From Brooklawnia sp032229645 (GTDB taxonomy: Bacteria > Actinomycetota > Actinomycetes > Propionibacteriales > Propionibacteriaceae): a DNA stretch of 64,000 nucleotides. Numbering within the stretch: position 1 is the first letter of the stretch; each line of letters opens with the position of its first letter. The DNA is taken from assembly GCA_963722295.1 (NCBI GenBank), contig CAVRLB010000001.1:620001-684000 (forward strand). The letters are read 5' to 3'. A model generated the notes under the pieces. The model worked only from the letters and a program-made list of their open reading frames with translations, was not told where the DNA came from and did not search any database. The translations under genes were made by a program, and so were the position numbers. Shown piece after piece: positions 54,178-61,686 of the stretch.

Positions 54178-55938
54178 CTAGCTCGGATACGCCACATCGG
54201 TGACGTCGTCGAGCAGCCCCTGCCAGCGGTATTGAGCTTCGTAGCGCAACGCCAGATCTGTGACGGTCAGAACAGCGGCGGTGACGGTGCCGTCCAGCGG
54301 CATCGCCGTCACAGCGACCACATCGGCACCGTAGAGCGGGCCCTGCGAGGTGACCTGAGCAGCATCGATATCCACCGAATAGACGCTGAACTGCGAGTCG
54401 CCCTCCCCCGCACCCAAGACCATCATCTTTCCGGACGACGAGAACGCCACATCCCGCAAGCTGGTGAGCTGACCCGATGCCGTGTTGAGCGGCAACTCCC
54501 GCCAGCCGTCGATGACCAGCTGGTCGCTGCCCCGCAGCCGCAGCATTCCAAGCTGCTGGGTCTGCCCGGTGTCCACGATCACCGCCATCCGGGCCGAATC
54601 GGGTGAGATCCGGAAGCTGAGCACCCTGCTCGACCCGAGCTCCGGGATCGGTATTACGAGCGGCTCATCCTCGCCCGACGCGACGACGGCCACCACCCCG
54701 TCGGCGGTGTTGTCCAGCGTCCACAGCCTCTCGTCGGCGTCGAACTGCGGCTTGGTCACCATGGTGCCCTCGTAGGTCGCCACCGGTTCGCCATCGCCGG
54801 TGGACGCGCGGTACAAACCAGTGCGGTCGGCATTGACCACAGCCACCTCGGTGCCCTGCCACGAAACCGCCAACCTCGCGGGATCCTGATCCCAGCCCGA
54901 GCCCAGGGCTCCCGGAAGCCTGATCTGCGCCGCTCCGACGGTCTCGGGGAGCTTGACGATCGCCGAATCCTGGATCGCATAGAGATCGCGCGGGGCGCGC
55001 GTGCGTTCCGGGTCGTACTGGGACAGCTCACTGAAGCGCAAGACGCCGTTGTCGTCCGCACCCCGAATGGCCAGCGACCGGTTGTTCACGTTGATCTGCA
55101 GACCGTCGATCGAGCCGAAATGAGACAGCGTGAAAAGCAGTTGGGCTGCGGCCTGCAGCCGCTGGTCGGCGCTGAGCGCCTCGATTTCTTCGCTCAACGC
55201 CAGATGCGCGATGCCGTCATCGCCCACCCAGGTGCCGCTTGAGGTCACACCGTCGGGCAGCGCATTGAAGACCGCCGGACGCAGCCAGCTGCCGGGCCCG
55301 CGGATGACCGCCCGCACCAGGGCATCGGGCGCCGTGGCGCTGAACTCGTTCTGCCTCAAGAAGACCTGCTGGGGCACCAGCCGGTCGCCGGGCAGGTTGA
55401 GGAAATACACCGGCACGGCCTGAAATGCTTGTTGGAAGCGCTGCCGAGACATCAGAATGCCGGCACCCGGGTTGCTGATGCGCCACTGGTCGTCGACCCT
55501 TGTCAGCTCGAAGTTGTGGCTGTACTCGGTAACGCGCGCCGCCGTGAAGATGTGATCCTCGTCGAGTCTGCCCACCAGCGGCGCCCGCACCACAGCTGAC
55601 CCGTCGGCGGTGATCACCCGCGATTGCCCGGAAGCGTCATAGACATCAATGCCTGCTTCGGGACGCCAGGCGGCGGCAGCCTGGTCGGTGAGGTATTGCC
55701 GGGCCACCGCGTAGCCGTCGGCGGGCGACTCGGAGGCCGCCAAGAAGCCGTCCAGGATCGCCTCGGCGCCGGCGCCCGGATCCGGGGGTTGCGCGGCGAC
55801 ATCGATGCCCGCGGTGCGCTCATCGCTGCTGACATCGCCGACGGTCTCAATGGGTCCCGAGGTCGGGAAGCGACTGCACCCTCCCAGGACGAGACTCAGC
55901 ACCACGATCAGCCAAACAGTGATCCTGCGGGGGTTCAT
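54178..55938 (-). CDS. lpqB: Lipoprotein LpqB (MtrAB partner)
   Basis: A 586-residue lipoprotein with signal peptide and lipobox (LSLVLGGC, Cys at about 21), then GerMN-like and beta-propeller domains. LpqB interacts with MtrB and modulates MtrA phosphorylation in mycobacteria, linking it to cell-wall and division control. The ATG at 55938 overlaps the mtrB stop by 4 bp (ATGA), so the three genes are coupled in the order mtrA-mtrB-lpqB. Confidence 0.94.
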   Translation of the reverse strand: MNPRRITVWLIVVLSLVLGGCSRFPTSGPIETVGDVSSDERTAGIDVAAQPPDPGAGAEAILDGFLAASESPADGYAVARQYLTDQAAAAWRPEAGIDVYDASGQSRVITADGSAVVRAPLVGRLDEDHIFTAARVTEYSHNFELTRVDDQWRISNPGAGILMSRQRFQQAFQAVPVYFLNLPGDRLVPQQVFLRQNEFSATAPDALVRAVIRGPGSWLRPAVFNALPDGVTSSGTWVGDDGIAHLALSEEIEALSADQRLQAAAQLLFTLSHFGSIDGLQINVNNRSLAIRGADDNGVLRFSELSQYDPERTRAPRDLYAIQDSAIVKLPETVGAAQIRLPGALGSGWDQDPARLAVSWQGTEVAVVNADRTGLYRASTGDGEPVATYEGTMVTKPQFDADERLWTLDNTADGVVAVVASGEDEPLVIPIPELGSSRVLSFRISPDSARMAVIVDTGQTQQLGMLRLRGSDQLVIDGWRELPLNTASGQLTSLRDVAFSSSGKMMVLGAGEGDSQFSVYSVDIDAAQVTSQGPLYGADVVAVTAMPLDGTVTAAVLTVTDLALRYEAQYRWQGLLDDVTDVAYPS

Positions 55939-57551
55939 GATTGCGTCCCATCGTGAGGTTCGGGTCTGCCCACGTCGAGCGCTGCTGGTGGCCGGTCGTC
56001 CGCCTGCTCGTCCGGTTGCAACGGCAGCGGGGAACAATCCAGGACGATCTGCTGGTTGCGCGGCAGCGTCAGCCTGAACTGTGCGCCTTCACCCGGGCGT
56101 CCCCAGGCTTCCAGCCAGCCATGGTGTAGCCGGGCATCCTCGAGCGAGATGGCCAGCCCGAGCCCAGTGCCACCCACGACCCGGTTGCGGCTCTCGTCCG
56201 CCCGCCAGAACCGCAGGAAGACCTGAGCGGCTTGTTCCGGCTCGAATCCGACGCCGTGGTCGCGCACGGTCAGCGCGACCGCGCGAGAATCGCCGGCCAC
56301 GGTAAGCACGATCGGCCGACGTTCGCCATGGTTGATCGCATTGGTCAGCAGGTTGCGAACGATGCGCCGCACTCGCCGGGCGTCCGCCTCGACCACGCTG
56401 AGGCCGCCGCGGCGCAGCACCAGCTCGGAGCCCGCCGCCGAAGCCATCGCCTGCTGGGCGTGTATCTCGGCCTCCACCAGGTCACCGAGGTCGACATCGT
56501 CGATGGCCAGCAGCGCAGCACCCGCATCGAAGCGCGAGATCTCCAGCAGGTCGCCGAGCATCGATTCGAATCGTTCTTCCTGGTCGTGCAGTAGTTCGAC
56601 GCTTCGCGCCAGTTCGGGAGTGAAGTTCTCCCGGGAGTCGTGCAGCACCTCGGTGGCCATTCGCATAGTGGTCAACGGAGTACGAAGTTCGTGACTGACA
56701 TCGGAGACGAACTGTTGCTGAACCAGCGAGAGATCTTCCAGCTGGCCGATCTGGCGCTGCAGTTCGGCTGCCATGTTGTTCATGGAGGTGGCCAGGCTGG
56801 CCATCTCGTCGGTGCCCTTGACATCCATCCGCTGGTCGAGATTGCCGCTGGCGATTCGTCCGGCGATCTCGCCGGCGCTCCGCAATGGCTTGGTGATCTC
56901 GCGTGCGACCAGGTAGCTGATGATGCCCAGGCAGATCATCAGCATGACCCCTGTCGACGCCAGATCGCGCTGGAGCATCTGGAGAGTCTGCTGTTCGGTG
57001 CTGGCCGGGAAGATGAAGTATGCGGGAAACGTCTGCCCGGAAGGGGCATAGAGATGCCCGCCGACCACGACCGCCGGCTCCGAGGTGCCGTCGCTGTAGC
57101 GGACCTGGGTCAACGTCACGTACAGGCTTCTGGATTCGTCGTCCAGGGTTGCGCGCAAAGCATCGGGGACGCTGGAAGATTCCAGACCGCGCGACATGAA
57201 GGCGCTCGATGACGATTCGATCATCACGCTGAACTGGCTCGGTTGGCTGCCGATCTCGCTGGCCAGCTGGCCGAGCCGTTCCAGCAGCGAGTTGGTGGCC
57301 AGGTCGGTGTCGTCCAACTGCACCTGCATTCGGCGCAGCGCACTGTTCGCCTCGACGACCGACGCCTGCTTCTTCGCGTCCACCAGGTCATTGGTCGCCT
57401 GGTTGAGGAAGACCCAGCCACCAAGCAGCAGGACGAAGACCGACGCTACGCAGGTCATCACGATCACTCGCAGCGGCAGCGACGAACCCCAGACGACGCG
57501 GACGAGACGAACGATCCTGACGTACCAGCGCGGCGGCCGCCCAGCCATCAT
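55935..57551 (-). CDS. mtrB: Sensor histidine kinase MtrB
   Basis: A 538-residue membrane kinase. Transmembrane helices lie at about 30-50 and 202-215 around an extracytoplasmic domain, followed by HAMP (about 215-270), HisKA with the phosphoacceptor His287 in SDVSHELRTPLT, and a HATPase domain (N box LLTNAINHGE, VRDHGVGFEPEQ, GGTGLGLAIS). It senses the envelope state and phosphorylates MtrA. Its ATG overlaps the mtrA stop by one base. An alternative ATG is at 57548. Confidence 0.95.
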   Translation of the reverse strand: MMAGRPPRWYVRIVRLVRVVWGSSLPLRVIVMTCVASVFVLLLGGWVFLNQATNDLVDAKKQASVVEANSALRRMQVQLDDTDLATNSLLERLGQLASEIGSQPSQFSVMIESSSSAFMSRGLESSSVPDALRATLDDESRSLYVTLTQVRYSDGTSEPAVVVGGHLYAPSGQTFPAYFIFPASTEQQTLQMLQRDLASTGVMLMICLGIISYLVAREITKPLRSAGEIAGRIASGNLDQRMDVKGTDEMASLATSMNNMAAELQRQIGQLEDLSLVQQQFVSDVSHELRTPLTTMRMATEVLHDSRENFTPELARSVELLHDQEERFESMLGDLLEISRFDAGAALLAIDDVDLGDLVEAEIHAQQAMASAAGSELVLRRGGLSVVEADARRVRRIVRNLLTNAINHGERRPIVLTVAGDSRAVALTVRDHGVGFEPEQAAQVFLRFWRADESRNRVVGGTGLGLAISLEDARLHHGWLEAWGRPGEGAQFRLTLPRNQQIVLDCSPLPLQPDEQADDRPPAALDVGRPEPHDGTQS

Positions 57552-58279
57552 CAGTCGTCGCCTGCGGCCTGCTCACCGGCGCGGTAGCCGACGCCGCGAA
57601 CGGTGACGACGATCTCCGGGTGTTCGGGGTCGTGCTCGACCTTGGAGCGCAGCCGCTGCACGTGAACGTTGACCAGTCTGGTGTCGGCGGCATGCCGGTA
57701 TCCCCAGACCTCTTCCAGCAGGGCTTCGCGGGTCAGTACTTGCTTGGGACGCTTCGCCAACGCGACCAGCAGATCGAACTCGAGCGGGGTGAGGTTGATG
57801 GGCTGACGATCTCGGGTCACCTGATGACTCAGCGTCGAGATCGTCAGGTCGCCGATGCGCAGCGATTCGGCGGCGGGAGGCTCGGTGGGCGCGTTCGCGC
57901 GCAACCTGGTGCGGACGCGAGCGACGAGCTCCTTGGTCTTGAAGGGTTTGGAGACGTAGTCGTCGGCACCTTCTTCGAGGCCGCGGACGATGTCGGTGGT
58001 GTCGGTGCGGGCGGTCAGCATGATGATCGGCACACCCGACAGTTCCCTCAGCTGCCGGCAGACCCGAATACCGTCCATGCGGGGCAGCATCACGTCGAGC
58101 AGCACGAGCGACGGCTGGTATTGCAGAAATGCACTGATTGCCTGGTCCCCGGTCGCGCACCATTCGGTGTCGAAACCTTCTTGACGCAGGACGATCTGAA
58201 GCATTTCGGCGAGCGCGGCATCGTCGTCGACCACCAGAATCTTGTGTTGATTGCCCATCGGGCCCGCAGAAGTGCTCAT
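57551..58279 (-). CDS. mtrA: Response regulator MtrA
   Basis: A 242-residue OmpR-type response regulator. The receiver domain has the acidic pocket VVDDD (about 16-20), phosphoacceptor Asp62 in VLLDVMLP, and Lys111 in YVSKPF. The C-terminal winged helix (ILTPLEFDLL-like region LTPLEFDLLVAL, VNVHVQRLRSKVE) binds DNA. MtrA is an essential or near-essential regulator of cell division and envelope genes in Actinobacteria. An internal ATG eight codons in (MGNQHKILV) is the other possible start. Confidence 0.95.
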   Translation of the reverse strand: MSTSAGPMGNQHKILVVDDDAALAEMLQIVLRQEGFDTEWCATGDQAISAFLQYQPSLVLLDVMLPRMDGIRVCRQLRELSGVPIIMLTARTDTTDIVRGLEEGADDYVSKPFKTKELVARVRTRLRANAPTEPPAAESLRIGDLTISTLSHQVTRDRQPINLTPLEFDLLVALAKRPKQVLTREALLEEVWGYRHAADTRLVNVHVQRLRSKVEHDPEHPEIVVTVRGVGYRAGEQAAGDD

Positions 58280-58377
58280 GCCCCCTCGTTGCAGTTCGGT
58301 TGCCTGCCATCCTAGCCAGCCGGGCGGCCGCCGATGTGCAGCTGCTTGGGGGTGTGCCCGGTTTGTGTACTTGTCTG

Positions 58378-58415
58378 CTCCAGACTAGTTGAGTTGCTCC
58401 AGACTAGTTGAGTTC
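58378..58415. repeat. 19-bp tandem duplication at the yqgE stop codon
   Basis: CTCCAGACTAGTTGAGTTG at 58378-58396 is repeated at 58397-58415 with one final base changed. The second copy covers the last codons and the stop of yqgE on the minus strand, so the gene's 3' end has been duplicated just past its stop. Confidence 0.8.
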
Positions 58416-58970
58416 GGGATCCTTCGGCCAGGTTGACAGCAACGCAGGCGTGCCGCCGTGTCTGCGCAGCACCCGGCGCCATAGGCCGGCGGGGTCGGCG
58501 GTGAAGATGTCCTCGTCGCGGCTGGGCATCCGGAACCAGGCTCCGCGCGCGAGCTCCTCGTCCAGCTGACCGGGCGCCCAACCGGAGTAGCCGGCGAAGA
58601 TGCGCAGGTCGGTGTATCCGCCGCTGGCCAACTCAACAGGAGTGTCGAGATGCAGCAGACCGATGTCGTTGATCACCGGACGCCAGCCCGGCGGCTCCTC
58701 GGTCGGGTCCTGCAGCTTCGCCACGCAGACCGCCCCTTGCGGCGAGACCGGACCGCCCGCGAAGAGGACGCGCGGCGGAGCGACCAGCGTCTGCCACTCC
58801 GGCAGCACAGAGTCGAGCGGGGTGGTGGCGAGCTTGTTGAGAGTGACACCCAGCGCACCGTCATGGTCGCAGTCGAGCAGCAGCACCACGGATTGATCGA
58901 AGAATTCGTCGCTGCCGCCCGATGTGGACACCAGTAGCTCTCCGGCACTGGGCGGTTCAGCGGGCATCAC
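58404..58970 (-). CDS. YqgE/AlgH family protein (UPF0301)
   Basis: A 188-residue protein of the YqgE/AlgH fold. GELLVSTSGGSDEFFDQSVVLL near the start, GALGVTLNKLA, LFAGGPVSPQG, and IFAGYSGWAPGQLDEEL with RGAWF are the family's conserved blocks. AlgH was first linked to alginate regulation in Pseudomonas, but the biochemical role remains unclear. A start at the second Met (58967) is equally possible. The 243-bp gap upstream to the P-type ATPase stop holds nothing I can name. Confidence 0.9.
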   Translation of the reverse strand: MMPAEPPSAGELLVSTSGGSDEFFDQSVVLLLDCDHDGALGVTLNKLATTPLDSVLPEWQTLVAPPRVLFAGGPVSPQGAVCVAKLQDPTEEPPGWRPVINDIGLLHLDTPVELASGGYTDLRIFAGYSGWAPGQLDEELARGAWFRMPSRDEDIFTADPAGLWRRVLRRHGGTPALLSTWPKDPELN

Positions 58971-59213
58971 AGTTCGATTCTCGCATCAAAGACCACACCT
59001 GGCCGGATGTTTGAACGATGAACTGATCCATCTTCGCGGCCCGCTAACCCGTGCACCAATCGTCCGACCAGCATGCCTGGCCACAGCGTTCTTGCATGGC
59101 CCCGGGCGGTTTGCGCGGCAACAACTCGGCACGAAGTCGGGCGCTCATCAGGCTCAGTCGCAGCTGGCGTCTCGGCTGCCGATCTCCAGCGCGAGAATCA
59201 CCAAGGGGCACCC

Positions 59214-61607
59214 TCAACCGGTGATACCGGTGAAGCGGCGATGCCAGACGCCCAGCAATTCGACCAGCACCATGCCGATCGTCACGATCCCTGCCACCAG
59301 CAGGGCGAGCGGTTGTGGCAGCCAGTCCAGCAAGAAGAACTCGCGGACGACAGGGACCCCCCATGCCAGTCCCAGCCCGGCGTACATCGCGAGCACGATG
59401 AACAGCCTGAACGGATGGAATGGCCGGGCGAGCACCGCGAGTACCCACAGCGCGATGCCTGCGAGGACAGGTACCGAAGCCGATTGCAGTTGCATCTCGG
59501 TGACCGCACCCAGCCGGCTCGCGGCTATCTGCAATGCGACAAGCCCGGACGCCACGATCAGCCCGGAGGGCATCGAGAACAGCAGGGCGCGCTTCAAGAA
59601 TCCGGAGTGGTAGCGCGCAGAGTTCGGCATCAGGGCGAGGAAGAAGGCGGGGACTCCGATCGTCAGCGCATTGGTGACCGAGAGTTGGCGCGGCAGGAAC
59701 GGGAACGACCAGGCCACCACGCCGAAGATCATCGCGATCACCACCGCGTAGACCGTCTTCGTCAAGAAGAGCTTGGATACCCGCTCGATGTTGGCGATCA
59801 CCCTGCGTCCTTCGGCGACCACGCCGGGCATCCGCTCGAAACGTCCGTCGAGCAGCACCAGGCGGGCTACGGCCTTGGTCGCCTGAGCGGCGGTATCCAT
59901 CGCGATTCCCAGGTCCGATTCCTTGATCGCCAGGGCATCGTTGACACCGTCGCCGGTCATCGCCACCACATGACCCCGGTGCTGCAGTGCGCGCACGATC
60001 GACCGCTTCTGGGTGGGCGTCACCCGTCCGAATACCCGCTCCCGCCCAAGAACGCCGCCAAGCTCATCGATGTCGTCGGGAAGGTCGCGTGCGTCGTAGC
60101 CCTGCCCGCAACGCAGGCCGACCTGCCTGGCAACAGCCGCCACTGTGCCCGGTTCGTCGCCCGAGATCACCAGCACCTCGACGCCCTGGTCGGCAAAGTA
60201 GCCAAGCGTGTCGGCGGCGTCCGGACGCACCTGCTCGCGGAACGTGAGAAGTGCCGCGGGCAACAGTCCCGCGGGAAGCACCGGCTGCTCCCCGTAGTCG
60301 CCCGCCTGGCTGCTGCGCGCCAGCACCAGCGTCCGCAGCCCGGACGCGGCCAATTCCCCAGCGCGGGCGAGCGCGATCCGCGACGAGATGTGGTGGGCGC
60401 CGTCGAGCACGAACTCCGGGGCGCCGAGCACCCAGTTGCCGCTGCTGGCGCTGTCCCCGCCAATGACCATGGCGCTCCACTTGCGCTCCGAATCGAAGGG
60501 AATCGTGTCCACGACAGGCAGCGCCTGACCGGTGCCGAACGGTCTGGCAAGGCAGCGCGCGGTGGCGTTCGCGTCCGGCGCCTCGCTCATTCGGCCGAGC
60601 ACCGCTCGCCAGCCGCTCACCTCGCCTGTCGGATATGCGTCGGCGAAGACGATCTCCCCGGTGGTCAGCGTGCCGGTCTTGTCGACGCACAGCACATCGA
60701 CACGCGCCAGGCCTTCTACCGCCGGCAGCTCTTGCACCAGCACCTGACGCCGCGCGAGCGTCACACCGCTCACCGCGAACGCGATGCTGGTCATCAGGAC
60801 GAGTCCCAGCGGGATCATCGCCACCACTGCGGCGACCGCCCCCACGAGCGCATCGCGCCACGCCCCGCTGGCCACGGCCGCGTCCCAGCCGCCGTGCGAG
60901 CGTATCTGGCCGTACGCCACGATCAGGACGACCGGTGCCAGCGCCCAGGTGATCCACCTGAGCAATCGGTCGATGCTGCTGCGCAGTTCGGAGTGGACGA
61001 GCGAGAATCTGCGCGCCTCGGCCGTCAGCCCGGCAGCATACGAATCCGCTCCGACCCTGATCACCTGCCCGAGTCCGGAGCCGGCCACGATCAGAGACCC
61101 CGAAAGCACCTCATCGTCCGGGTGCTTGCGGACTGGTTCCGATTCGCCGCTCAGCAGCGACTCGTCGACCTCCAATCCACCCCCTCCGCTGGCGGCGACC
61201 TGCGTCACGCGGGCGTCCGCGGTCACCTGATCGCCGCTGCGCAGCACGAGCAGGTCGCCCAGCACCACATCCTCCAGCGCGATCTCGTGATCGACACCGT
61301 CGCGCCGCACCCGGGCCGTCGGTGCGTTGAGCACCGCGAGCCGATCGAGCACCCGCTTGGCACTGGATTCCTGAACGACACCGATCACCGTGTTCAGCAG
61401 CGCCGGAAGCGCAAAGAGGGCATCCTGCCAGCGCCCGAGCAGCAGCAGGATCACCGCTGAGGCAAGCATGATGGCATTGAACAACGTGAAGACGTTCGCA
61501 CGCAGGATCTGCTGCAGCGAGCGGCTCGAGCCGTCCGGCATCTGATTGCCCTGGCCTGCTTCGAGCAGCCGGCTCGCCTCCAGTTCGGTCAGCCCCGTCT
61601 CACTCAC
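59214..61607 (-). CDS. P-type cation ATPase (HAD-IC)
   Basis: A 797-residue P-type ATPase. The A domain has LLSGESEPV, the phosphorylation motif is DKTGTLTTGE, and the hinge is MTGDGVNDALAIKESDLG. About ten hydrophobic helices are seen. It lacks N-terminal heavy-metal domains, so it is a P2- or actinobacterial type, with the cation not assignable. The frame runs on to 61829 inside the neighbouring gene. The likely start is the GTG at 61607 (MSETGLTELEASRLL), since the family usually begins just before such a GLT segment; its ribosome site is weak. Confidence 0.88.
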   Translation of the reverse strand: MSETGLTELEASRLLEAGQGNQMPDGSSRSLQQILRANVFTLFNAIMLASAVILLLLGRWQDALFALPALLNTVIGVVQESSAKRVLDRLAVLNAPTARVRRDGVDHEIALEDVVLGDLLVLRSGDQVTADARVTQVAASGGGGLEVDESLLSGESEPVRKHPDDEVLSGSLIVAGSGLGQVIRVGADSYAAGLTAEARRFSLVHSELRSSIDRLLRWITWALAPVVLIVAYGQIRSHGGWDAAVASGAWRDALVGAVAAVVAMIPLGLVLMTSIAFAVSGVTLARRQVLVQELPAVEGLARVDVLCVDKTGTLTTGEIVFADAYPTGEVSGWRAVLGRMSEAPDANATARCLARPFGTGQALPVVDTIPFDSERKWSAMVIGGDSASSGNWVLGAPEFVLDGAHHISSRIALARAGELAASGLRTLVLARSSQAGDYGEQPVLPAGLLPAALLTFREQVRPDAADTLGYFADQGVEVLVISGDEPGTVAAVARQVGLRCGQGYDARDLPDDIDELGGVLGRERVFGRVTPTQKRSIVRALQHRGHVVAMTGDGVNDALAIKESDLGIAMDTAAQATKAVARLVLLDGRFERMPGVVAEGRRVIANIERVSKLFLTKTVYAVVIAMIFGVVAWSFPFLPRQLSVTNALTIGVPAFFLALMPNSARYHSGFLKRALLFSMPSGLIVASGLVALQIAASRLGAVTEMQLQSASVPVLAGIALWVLAVLARPFHPFRLFIVLAMYAGLGLAWGVPVVREFFLLDWLPQPLALLVAGIVTIGMVLVELLGVWHRRFTGITG

Positions 61608-61686
61608 GTCGGTGGCCGCCGCCTGCGCGAGATGCTCTCCCTCGGGTGTCGAAGTCTCTCGTGACGGGTCTTGGCGCTGATCGTGG

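Noticed and set aside
59073..61460. Long plus-strand open frame of about 795 codons opposite the P-type ATPase gene
   Set aside because: It is antisense to a gene with intact ATPase motifs, is rich in Arg, Gln, His and Asp, and has no recognisable domain. High-GC DNA opens such frames by chance.
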